Shown: positions 6,062 through 12,050 of the stretch, piece by piece
Layout of the letters: each line of letters starts with the position of its first letter
Position numbering within the stretch: the stretch's first letter is position 1
DNA from: Solirubrobacterales bacterium
GTDB taxonomy: Bacteria; Actinomycetota; Thermoleophilia; Solirubrobacterales; Solirubrobacteraceae
Assembly: GCA_025964065.1 (NCBI GenBank)
Contig: JAOPZO010000202.1
Coordinates: 1 to 14,058 of the forward strand
Direction: 5' to 3'
DNA: 14,058 nt
The notes under the pieces: model-generated
Database searches by the model: none
What the model saw: the letters and a program-made list of their open reading frames with translations, nothing else
What the model was told of the DNA's origin: nothing
Made by a program: the position numbers and the translations under genes

Positions 6062-6667
6062 TTGCTGGAAGTCGTAGGCGGCGCAGCAGTGATGTTCGCG
6101 GTGACGAACGTCGACGACGTGATGCTGCTGGCGCTGTACTTCGGGCGAGCGGGCCGTGACCGCGCGGCCGCTCGTCGCGTGGTCCTCGGGCAGTACGCCG
6201 GCTTCTTGGCGATCCTCGCCCTGTCGCTGGCCGGCGCCCTCGGGTTCGGTCAGCTCGAAGGGTCCGTGACCGCCTACCTTGGGCTCGTCCCGCTGGCGCT
6301 GGGTCTGCGGGCGGCGCGAGAGCTCGTCGTGGAGGACCACGCGGTCGGAGCGCTGCCGGCGCCGGGCAGCGCTCAGGCGATCACCGTCTGGGGCGTGGCG
6401 TCGATCACGTTCGCCAACGGCGGCGACAACGTCGGCGTCTACGTGCCCGTCCTCGCGACCGCATCCACGCGGACCGCGACGGTCTACGTCGTCGTGCTCC
6501 TGCTCGGCGTGGCCGCCGCATGCCTCGTCGGTCGTGCGCTCGCCGCGAGCCCGCTGGTGGCTCGGGCCGCCGCGCGTTGGGGGCACGTCCTGCTGCCGCT
6601 CGTCCTCGTGACGATCGGCGTGGCGATCCTGGTCGAGGGTGGCGCCTTCGGGCTCCAGCGCGCCTGA
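6062..6667 (+). CDS. cadD: Cadmium resistance transporter, CadD family
   Basis: About 201 residues, close to the roughly 205 usual for the CadD family (PF03596, LysE superfamily), with five to six membrane helices. Recognisable blocks are NVDDVMLLALYF near the N-terminus, GQYAGFLAILALSL, YLGLVPLALGLRAA and FANGGDNVGVYVPVLA, the signature of the second half. Family members give cadmium resistance or tolerance in Gram-positive bacteria; the exact substrate here is unproven. The start is uncertain: TTG 6062 (or CTG 6065) includes the first part of TM1, while GTG 6089 and ATG 6092 would shorten it. The 3' end overlaps antisense with the tail of a reverse-strand reading frame. Confidence 0.85.
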   Translation: MLEVVGGAAVMFAVTNVDDVMLLALYFGRAGRDRAAARRVVLGQYAGFLAILALSLAGALGFGQLEGSVTAYLGLVPLALGLRAARELVVEDHAVGALPAPGSAQAITVWGVASITFANGGDNVGVYVPVLATASTRTATVYVVVLLLGVAAACLVGRALAASPLVARAAARWGHVLLPLVLVTIGVAILVEGGAFGLQRA

Positions 6668-6774
6668 CCCCCGCCCCCGCCCCTGGTGTGCGCGGAGGCC
6701 GCAGACGGCAGCACGAGCGCCACGCCCGCTGCCAGGATCAGCCCCGCGACGCCGCCGCCGATGCGAGCGCTCAC
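6484..6774 (-). CDS. Signal-peptide fragment or truncated secreted protein
   Basis: A GTG at 6774 overlaps the stop of the alpha/beta hydrolase as GTGA, the same coupling used elsewhere in this operon. The first 29 residues look like a genuine secretion signal: MSARIGG, a hydrophobic core GLILAAGVALVLP, then SAASA and a cleavage site before H30. After a five-glycine run the frame enters DNA that is antisense to cadD (below 6668) and continues for about 60 residues of Arg/Pro/Thr-rich sequence to TAG 6484. This looks like a gene whose body was lost where the cadD segment joins. It could also be a short secreted peptide with an accidental extension, or chance. Confidence 0.3.
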   Translation of the reverse strand: MSARIGGGVAGLILAAGVALVLPSAASAHTRGGGGGQARWSPKAPPSTRIATPIVTRTSGSRTCPQRAAARATSGLAASARPTRHAAATPSRSTTT

Positions 6775-7694
6775 GTCGCGGACGCGCCAGCGGGACGGAG
6801 GTCGCGCGCGACGGTCGCGACCGCCTCGGCGAGCTGGCCGACGCCGGGCTGCTCGACCGGGAAGTGGCCCGCGCCTTCGAGCATGACGAGCCGCTTGGGC
6901 GCCTGGAGGCGCTCGAAGAAGCTCCGACTGAGCTCCACGGGGGTCCACCGGTCCTCGGCTGGGTGCGCCAGGACGACGGGACAGACGTCGAAGTCCTCGG
7001 GCTCGACCGCGGGGACGCCGGCGAACCAGGTCCGCAGGAAGCGGACGGGCATGGAGGTGGCGCCGCCGAGCGGGTCGGTGGCGCAGAGCCGGGCGAGCTG
7101 CGGGTCGTTGGCGATGGCGTTCATGTTGGCCACCCAGCGCATCGGGACGGGCAGCCGGTCGAGTGGGCGCGCGAGAGGCATGATGCGGGCGCCGATCCTG
7201 CCGAGCACGGGCGAGCGCGCGACGCCGACGCGTACGGCGTCCAGGCGCGTGTCGAGCAGGCACGTCGCGACGACCGCGTCGGCAGCGCGCGTGCGGCCGG
7301 CGACGTCGTAGGCGAGCATGCCGCCCATGCTCGCCCCCAGGAGGATGAGCGGCCTCGGGTCACGCCGGCGCTCGGCTGCGACGAAGGCGCTCATGGACGA
7401 GACCCAGTCGTCGTAGGCCACGGCGCGTCGACGCGGGACGCGGGTGCGGCCGAAGCCCGGCAGGTCGGGCGCGATGAGCTCGGCCTCCTCACCGGCAGCC
7501 GCCTCGGCGAGCGGCCAGAGGGCACCGGCGTGACCGCCGCCGCCGTGCAGGACCAGCAGCCGGTACGGAGCGCCGGGACGGGGCCGACGAAGGACGTGGA
7601 CGTCGATGTCCTCCCACGTCCACCAGGTGCTCGACGGCTCCTCGGCGTCGACAGCGGTCAGGCCCGACGGCAGGTAGGCGGCGTAGGGGTTCAT
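6771..7694 (-). CDS. Alpha/beta hydrolase, serine hydrolase
   Basis: 307 residues with a complete alpha/beta hydrolase fold pattern. The oxyanion region is HGGGGHAGALW (50-60), the nucleophile elbow is GASMGG with S122, the acid is D248 (HPAEDRW), and the catalytic histidine is H277 in GAGHFPVEQPG. A cap segment of about 70 residues (150-220) separates the core halves. There is no signal peptide, so it is likely cytoplasmic. The substrate is not predictable: esterase, lactonase or C-C hydrolase are all open. The ATG 7694 overlaps the stop of the 60-residue membrane protein as ATGA. The longer frame to 7898 adds only Arg-rich shadow sequence. It is the third gene of an operon headed by a CadC-like metal sensor. 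Confidence 0.87.
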   Translation of the reverse strand: MNPYAAYLPSGLTAVDAEEPSSTWWTWEDIDVHVLRRPRPGAPYRLLVLHGGGGHAGALWPLAEAAAGEEAELIAPDLPGFGRTRVPRRRAVAYDDWVSSMSAFVAAERRRDPRPLILLGASMGGMLAYDVAGRTRAADAVVATCLLDTRLDAVRVGVARSPVLGRIGARIMPLARPLDRLPVPMRWVANMNAIANDPQLARLCATDPLGGATSMPVRFLRTWFAGVPAVEPEDFDVCPVVLAHPAEDRWTPVELSRSFFERLQAPKRLVMLEGAGHFPVEQPGVGQLAEAVATVARDLRPAGASAT

Positions 7695-7873
7695 GCGCTG
7701 CACCCGTGACGGCGCCCGACGCCGGGGATGACGCGGCAGACTCGTGCGGCGCAGGCCTCGCGGGTCGCGGCGATCCCGACGACGGCGAGCGCCACGCCGA
7801 GCGCGAAGAGGGCGAGCACCGGCGCGAGCGCGCCGAGGACGAGCACCGGCAGGAACTCCGGCGGTGGGCTCAT
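7691..7873 (-). CDS. 60-residue single-helix membrane protein, unknown function
   Basis: MSPPPEF followed by one long hydrophobic stretch (about residues 8-36: LPVLVLGALAP through AVVGI) and a basic, cysteine-containing tail with three Cys (CAARVC and GCSA). It sits exactly between the ArsR gene and the hydrolase, with ATGA overlaps at both ends (7870-7873 and 7691-7694), which is strong evidence that it is translated. I do not recognise the family. The cysteines near the membrane could bind metal, given the CadC-like regulator upstream, but that is a guess. Such short ORFs are easily missed by automated annotation. Confidence 0.6.
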   Translation of the reverse strand: MSPPPEFLPVLVLGALAPVLALFALGVALAVVGIAATREACAARVCRVIPGVGRRHGCSA

Positions 7874-8217
7874 GCGACGGCCCCCGGCAGCAGGACACCC
7901 AGCGCCTCGCGCCCGGTGTCCGTCAGCGCGTAGAGGACCATCTTGCCGTCGCGTCGTGACCCGGCCAGCCCGGCCGTACGCAGTCCTCGGGCGTGATGGG
8001 AGACCAGGTTCTCCGAGCGGCCCGTGATCCAGGCCAGATCGCAGACGCAGAGCTCCTCGGCTGCGGCCAGGGCCGCCGCGACCGCCAGCCGGGTCGGATC
8101 GCCGAGCGCCTTGGCACGCTGGGCCGCAGCCTCGAGCGCTGCCAGATCGGGAAGGCCCGCTCGGATGCGCTCACCGCGCGCCGGGTCCAGGGAGAGCAGC
8201 TCGCAACGATCGGTCAT
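7870..8217 (-). CDS. CadC-like ArsR/SmtB family metal sensor
   Basis: 115 residues, winged-helix ArsR family (PF01022). It carries the CadC-type alpha3N metal site: an N-terminal arm with Cys5 in RCELLSLD and the ELCVCDL motif with Cys57 and Cys59. The second arm cysteine of staphylococcal CadC (CEIFC) is replaced by Ser9. The recognition helix is GRSENLVSHHARGLRTAGL, followed by the wing RRDGKMVLYAL. Family knowledge says binding of Cd/Pb/Zn-type ions to the Cys cluster releases the repressor from DNA. The ATG at 8217 lies 6 bases after TAAGAT and next to a perfect palindrome, so autoregulation is likely. It heads an operon with overlapping downstream genes. Confidence 0.9.
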   Translation of the reverse strand: MTDRCELLSLDPARGERIRAGLPDLAALEAAAQRAKALGDPTRLAVAAALAAAEELCVCDLAWITGRSENLVSHHARGLRTAGLAGSRRDGKMVLYALTDTGREALGVLLPGAVA

Positions 8218-8223
8218 GGGAAC

Positions 8224-8241
8224 ATCTTAATGTACGTACAT
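8224..8241 (-). promoter_or_regulatory. Leaderless promoter and palindromic operator of the CadC-like operon
   Basis: ATGTACGTACAT (8230-8241) is a perfect 12-bp palindrome lying directly against the reverse-strand -10 TAAGAT (8229 down to 8224), which is 6 bases before the ATG at 8217. The palindrome occupies the spacer between -10 and -35, a typical ArsR-family repressor position. Adjacent GTGTAC (8242-8247) extends a TAC/GTA-rich pattern. No strong -35 is visible. Confidence 0.6.
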
Positions 8242-8462
8242 GTGTACCTCCAGACCGTGCTGGAAGCGGTCGAGCGGACGGGCGCAACGGTGGCCGTGAG
8301 CTTCGGGACGACGAGGATGGCCGGGCCGGCCGGACGGGCCGCCCATCCGCACATGAGGTCCCTGCCCACGAGCGCGGCGTCCTGGATCCGTCGCGCCGCC
8401 CTGGCGCTCGAGCCTCTCAGTGCTGCGAGCGACGTTTGCCCCCATATTGCCCCCTGAACGAC
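8242..8462. other. Gene-free stretch with TTGCCCCC direct repeats
   Basis: No credible ORF. Near the tRNA end, two perfect copies of TTGCCCCC (8436-8443 and 8447-8454) are spaced exactly 11 bp apart, one helical turn. They might be protein-binding sites. One forward frame ends at TGA 8455-8457 inside this region but shows no family features. Confidence 0.4.
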
Positions 8463-8485
8463 GAAAACCCCGCTTGTGCGGGGTT
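8463..8485 (-). terminator. Intrinsic terminator of tRNA-Gly
   Basis: On the reverse strand AACCCCGC, loop ACAA, GCGGGGTT, then TTT of a T4 run: a perfect 8-bp GC-rich stem with a T-tract, beginning 7 bases after the tRNA 3' end. It is the clearest classical rho-independent terminator in the window. Confidence 0.9.
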
Positions 8486-8491
8486 CTCTGA

Positions 8492-8562
8492 AGCGGGCTA
8501 CGGGAATCGAACCCGTCTCTCGAGCTTGGGAAGCTCACGTTCTACCGATGAACTAAGCCCGC
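8492..8562 (-). tRNA. tRNA-Gly, anticodon CCC
   Basis: A complete 71-nt cloverleaf reads on the reverse strand. The acceptor GCGGGCT pairs with AGCCCGC; the D stem is GTTC/GAAC; the anticodon stem TGAGC/GCTCG holds the loop TTCCCAA, so the anticodon is CCC, reading GGG codons. A 4-base variable region is followed by the T stem ACGGG/CCCGT with loop TTCGATT. The discriminator is T, usual for bacterial tRNA-Gly. CCA is not encoded (the next bases are TCA), so it must be added enzymatically. Confidence 0.97.
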
Positions 8563-8572
8563 GGAAGGCCGC

Positions 8573-8578
8573 ATCGTA
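8573..8578 (-). promoter_or_regulatory. -10 element of the tRNA-Gly gene
   Basis: TACGAT on the reverse strand ends 10 bases before the mature tRNA 5' end, so transcription would start a few bases upstream of it. A weak -35-like GTCACC lies 17 bp further upstream. Confidence 0.5.
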
Positions 8579-8614
8579 GCCGACCCCGTGGGCGCGGTGA
8601 CGCGCCACCGGCTC

Positions 8615-8620
8615 TACCCT
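8615..8620 (+). promoter_or_regulatory. Candidate -10 of the cytochrome c biogenesis operon
   Basis: TACCCT fits TAnnnT and ends 11 bases before the GTG at 8632. A very short leader is implied. The -35 region shows no good match. It sits back to back with the tRNA promoter in a 69-bp intergenic gap. Confidence 0.35.
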
Positions 8621-8631
8621 GTCGGTGCCCC

Positions 8632-9195
8632 GTGAAGCGCTCCTCCGTCCCGACCATCGTCCTCGTCGTCGCCGCAGCGCTCGTCGCGCTGCTGGTCTAC
8701 GGCGTCGTCCAGGCCCAGACGGGGGTGGGCTCGGACGCGATCGACAAGGCGGTTCAGCGCGGGGAGCGGCCCCCAGCGCCCGCACGGGATCTCCCGCGCC
8801 CATCCATCGACGACGCGACGCAGCGCAGGCTCGCGCAGTACGAGGGCAAGGTCGTCGTCGTGAACTTCTGGGCGTCGTGGTGTACGCCGTGCCGTCGGGA
8901 GGCGCCCGTGCTGAACAAGACGCAGGCGGACCTCGAGGCCAAGGGCGACGGCACCGTCATCGGCGTGACCTACCACGACGCGGCGGACGCCTCACGGGAG
9001 TTCGCGAGGGAGAACCGCTTCACATTCCCCACCCTGCGCGACCCCGAGGACACGCTCTTCAACGCCTACGGCAACTTCGGGATTCCCGAGACCTTCGTGC
9101 TCGACAAGCAGGGCCGGGTCGTCGACCTGAGCCGCGGCGAGGTCGGCCAGGAGTTCCTCGACAAGGCCGTCGCGAAGGCGCGGGCCGCCTCGTGA
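8632..9195 (+). CDS. TlpA/CcmG-like thioredoxin-fold thiol:disulfide protein
   Basis: 187 residues. A single N-terminal membrane anchor (about 7-27) is followed by an extracytoplasmic thioredoxin-fold domain. The active site is WCTPC (C84, C87) in NFWASWCTPCRREAP, and the cis-proline is P152 in GIPETFVLD. This is the ResA/CcmG/TlpA branch, which reduces the cysteines of apocytochrome c (or CcmH) outside the membrane using electrons from CcdA. The GTG at 8632 follows a -10-like element and gives a proper anchor; no longer start fits. The stop overlaps the ccmH GTG by 4 bases. Its position with ccmH and ccdA makes cytochrome c maturation the most likely role. Confidence 0.9.
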   Translation: MKRSSVPTIVLVVAAALVALLVYGVVQAQTGVGSDAIDKAVQRGERPPAPARDLPRPSIDDATQRRLAQYEGKVVVVNFWASWCTPCRREAPVLNKTQADLEAKGDGTVIGVTYHDAADASREFARENRFTFPTLRDPEDTLFNAYGNFGIPETFVLDKQGRVVDLSRGEVGQEFLDKAVAKARAAS

Positions 9196-9674
9196 GCCGC
9201 CGCGCCGGGCTCCTGCTCGCGCTGCTGGTCGCGCTCACGGCCGCGGCGCCCGCGCAGGCCATCCCGCCGGAGCAGCGCGGCGAGGCGTTCAACCGCCTCG
9301 AGAAGAAGGTCATGTGCATCGAGTGCAACGTGCCCCTGAACATCGCCGAAGCCGCGCAGGCCGACGCCACCCGCACGCAGATGCGCCGGCTGCTGGACCG
9401 CGACCTCTCCGAGCAGCAGGTCCTCGACCAGCTCGTCGAGGACTACGGCCCGAACATCCTCGCCTCCCCGAAGGCCGAGGGCTTCAACGTGCTCGCCTAC
9501 CTCGTGCCCGTGCTCGCGCTCGCGGCCCTGCTCGCCTGCGGTGCCGTGCTGCTGCCGCGCTGGAAGCGCAACCGCGCCGAGGCCGGGAGCGGCGAAGACG
9601 ACATCCCGCCGCCGGACCTGAGCCGCGCCGACACCGAGCGCCTCGACGCCGAGCTCGCACGGTACGGCGCGTGA
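9192..9674 (+). CDS. ccmH: CcmH/CycL/NrfF family cytochrome c biogenesis protein
   Basis: 160 residues. A signal peptide ends near APAQA (residue 22), a helical periplasm-type domain follows, then one membrane helix (98-121) and a charged tail. The family block CIECNVPLNIAEAAQA (42-57) carries the CxxC pair (C42, C45), then the conserved QMRRLL, QVLDQLVEDYGPNIL and KAEGFN segments. CcmH keeps the CxxCH cysteines of apocytochrome c reduced before haem attachment. The usual LRCPxCQ motif appears here as VMCIECN, lacking both the proline between the cysteines and the Gln after. GTG 9192 overlaps the preceding stop as GTGA and directly starts the signal peptide. Confidence 0.88.
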   Translation: MSRRAGLLLALLVALTAAAPAQAIPPEQRGEAFNRLEKKVMCIECNVPLNIAEAAQADATRTQMRRLLDRDLSEQQVLDQLVEDYGPNILASPKAEGFNVLAYLVPVLALAALLACGAVLLPRWKRNRAEAGSGEDDIPPPDLSRADTERLDAELARYGA

Positions 9675-10426
9675 GCGTCCTCGCCGCATCCGTCAACCCG
9701 ACCGTCTTCGCCGCGTTCACCGCCGGCTTGCTCTCCTTCGTCTCCCCCTGCGTCCTGCCGCTCGTCCCGGGCTACCTCAGCGCGGTCAGCGGGCTGCAGC
9801 CCGGCGTGGAGACCGAGCGCCGCGACCTGCCGCACATCCTGTGGCCCGCGATCGCGTTCTGCCTCTCGTTCACGGTGATCTTCGTCGCGCTCGGCATGTT
9901 CGCGACGGGCCTCGGCGCTCCGCTGGCCGACAACCGCACGCTGCTCAACCAGATCGCGGGCGTCTTCCTCGTCGTGATGGGCGCACTGCTGATCGGCAGC
10001 CGCTTCACGAACCTCGCGAACCGCGAGTTCCGGCCCGGCGGGCTGATCGAGCGTGCGGGAACGGGCGGCCCGGTGATCGCCGGCGCCGCGTTCGCGATCG
10101 CCTGGACCCCATGCACCGGGCCCATCCTCGGCGCGATCCTCGCCACCGCGGCGCAGAAGGACGGCGTCGGCGGCGGCGCGTTCCTCCTCGCCGCCTACTC
10201 CGCGGGCCTCGCGGTGCCGTTCCTCGCCTCGGCGGTGGCCTTCGAGAAGTTCTCGACGGGCTTCCGCTGGATCCGCGACCACTACACGGTCATCACCGTG
10301 GTCTCCGGGATCATCCTGATCGCCGTCGGCGTCCTCGTCTTCAACAACGAGATGACGCGCCTGGCCCAGGAGGCGCGCACCGCGATCGACGCGCTCGGCA
10401 TCGACCTCGGCTTCTTCGAGCGCTGA
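9671..10426 (+). CDS. ccdA: CcdA, membrane thiol electron carrier for cytochrome c maturation
   Basis: 251 residues with six membrane helices (roughly 9-38, 56-79, 91-110, 132-158, 168-190, 205-225), the CcdA/DsbD-beta fold (PF02683). The two redox cysteines are C27 in SFVSPCVLPLVPGYLSAVSG and C148 in AWTPCTGPILGAIL, the diagnostic paired motifs. It passes electrons from cytoplasmic thioredoxin to extracytoplasmic thiol proteins, here most likely the TlpA/CcmG-like protein and CcmH of the same operon. GTG 9671 overlaps the ccmH stop as GTGA. Its stop lies only 4 bases from the convergent argS stop, leaving no room for separate terminators. Confidence 0.95.
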   Translation: MSVLAASVNPTVFAAFTAGLLSFVSPCVLPLVPGYLSAVSGLQPGVETERRDLPHILWPAIAFCLSFTVIFVALGMFATGLGAPLADNRTLLNQIAGVFLVVMGALLIGSRFTNLANREFRPGGLIERAGTGGPVIAGAAFAIAWTPCTGPILGAILATAAQKDGVGGGAFLLAAYSAGLAVPFLASAVAFEKFSTGFRWIRDHYTVITVVSGIILIAVGVLVFNNEMTRLAQEARTAIDALGIDLGFFER

Positions 10427-10430
10427 GCGC

Positions 10431-12023
10431 CTACATCTCGTCCGGCGCGGAGACGCCGAGCACGCCCAGGGCGCTCGCGAGCGTCTGCTGCGTCGCGCGG
10501 CAGACGGCGACGCGGAACGCCTCGCTCGGCTCCCCGCGCACCTTGCAATCGCGGTAGAACGCCGCGGAGGTCTGCGCGAGGTCCAATGCGTACGTCGCGA
10601 TGCGGTGCGGCGCGCGGCGCTCGGCGGCCTCGGCCACCTCGGCCGGCCACGCCAGCAGGGAGCGCACGAGCGCCCGCTCGGACGGGTGGAGCGGCTCGGC
10701 GGGCGGCGTGGGGTCCGCGGCGGCGGTGGCCTCGCGGAGGATCGCCGCCATGCGGGCGTGCGCGTACTGCACGTAGTAGACGGGGTTCTCGCTCGACTGC
10801 TGCTTGGCGAGCTCGAGGTCCAGCTCGATCGTCGTGTCGTGCGAGCGCTGGAGGAGGTACCAGCGCGCGGCGTCGACGCCGATGTCGTCCACGAGGTCGT
10901 CGAGCGTCACGAACTCCCCCGCGCGCTTGCTCATGCTGACCTTCTTCTCGCCCTCGCGGAGCGAGACGAGCTGCATGATCACGAGCTCGAGCTCGTCGGG
11001 AGCGCCTCCGAGCGCCTGGAAGCCCACGTGCATCCGCGGCACGTAGCCGTGGTGGTCGGCGCCCCACACGTCGATGAGCAGGTCGAAGCCGCGCTCGCGC
11101 TTGTCCTGGTGGTAGGCGATGTCGGAGGCGAAGTACGTGTGCTCGCCCGAGGCGCGCTCGATGACACGGTCCTTGTCGTCGCCGAGCTCCGTCGTGCGCA
11201 GCCACAGCGCGCCGTCCTGCTCGAAGGTGCGGCCCTGCTGGGCGAGGAGCTCGAACGCGCGCTCGACCTTCTGCTCGTCATGGAGCGCCTTCTCCGAGAA
11301 CCACGTGTCGAACGTGACGCGGAAGCGCTCGAGCGATGCGCGGGCGGCGTCGACCATGAGCGCGACGGCGCGCTGGGCGAGCTCGTCGAGCTCCATCGCG
11401 GCCGCGCCCGGGATCTGCCCCGCGAGGTCGGTGATGTACCCGCCCAGGTAGCCGCCCTCGGGGATCTCCTCCCCGCGGGCGCGCGCCTGCACGGAGCGGC
11501 CGAGGAGCTGGATCTGGGAGCCGTAGTCGTTGACGTAGAACTCGCGGTGGACCCGGTGGCCGGCGAGCTCGAGGGCCCGGGCGAGCGCGTCGCCGTACGC
11601 CGCGTTCCGGGCGCCGCCGATGTGGACGGGGCCCGTCGGGTTGGCCGAGACGAACTCGACGTTCACCCACCGCGCCCTCGCGGGGGTGCTCCGCCCCCAG
11701 GCCTCCCCGGCCTCGAGCGCGCCGGCCAGCGCGCCCGCGTGCCAGGCGTCCGAGAGCGTGAGGTTCAGGAAGCCGGGCCCCGCGACCTCGAAGCCCGCGA
11801 GCCCGTCCCCCAGGTCCTCCTGGAGCGCGGCGGCGAGGTCCGCGGCAACGTCGCGCGGCGGGCGCCCGAGTGCCTTCGTCAGGAGCATCGCCGCGTTCGT
11901 GGCGTAGTCGCCGTGGCCGGCCTGCTTCGGGCGCTCGAGCGCCGGCGGGGCCTTGGGGGTGCCGCCGAGGGCCGCCGCGGCACGGTCCACGGACGCCCGG
12001 AGGTCGCTCAGCGCATCGCTCAT
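10431..12023 (-). CDS. argS: Arginyl-tRNA synthetase
   Basis: 530 residues, class Ia synthetase that charges tRNA-Arg in the cytoplasm. Domains in order: the ArgS-specific N-terminal domain (about 5-90), the Rossmann catalytic core with the HIGH-type motif HIGG (H134-G137) in NPTGPVHIGGARNA, the KMSKS-type loop SMSKR (363-367) in KVSMSKRAGEFVTL, then the helical DALR anticodon-binding domain (about 400-530). GADHHGYVPRM (321-331) is also typical. ATG 12023 has a G-rich Shine-Dalgarno-like sequence (GGGGG) just upstream. It follows rlmH by 27 bases in the same direction and is probably co-transcribed with it. Confidence 0.97.
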   Translation of the reverse strand: MSDALSDLRASVDRAAAALGGTPKAPPALERPKQAGHGDYATNAAMLLTKALGRPPRDVAADLAAALQEDLGDGLAGFEVAGPGFLNLTLSDAWHAGALAGALEAGEAWGRSTPARARWVNVEFVSANPTGPVHIGGARNAAYGDALARALELAGHRVHREFYVNDYGSQIQLLGRSVQARARGEEIPEGGYLGGYITDLAGQIPGAAAMELDELAQRAVALMVDAARASLERFRVTFDTWFSEKALHDEQKVERAFELLAQQGRTFEQDGALWLRTTELGDDKDRVIERASGEHTYFASDIAYHQDKRERGFDLLIDVWGADHHGYVPRMHVGFQALGGAPDELELVIMQLVSLREGEKKVSMSKRAGEFVTLDDLVDDIGVDAARWYLLQRSHDTTIELDLELAKQQSSENPVYYVQYAHARMAAILREATAAADPTPPAEPLHPSERALVRSLLAWPAEVAEAAERRAPHRIATYALDLAQTSAAFYRDCKVRGEPSEAFRVAVCRATQQTLASALGVLGVSAPDEM

Positions 12024-12050
12024 GCCCCCGATGCAAGCACGTTGCGGGCG

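Noticed and set aside
6668..6683. G-quadruplex on the reverse strand at the C/G runs after cadD
   Set aside because: Only three runs of four or more G are present, so a standard four-run quadruplex of three quartets is not satisfied.
8242..8457. Possible integrase C-terminal remnant ending at TGA 8455-8457 beside the tRNA
   Set aside because: The frame has no recognisable integrase residues (no Arg/His/Tyr catalytic block), and no att-like copy of the tRNA end was found in the window.
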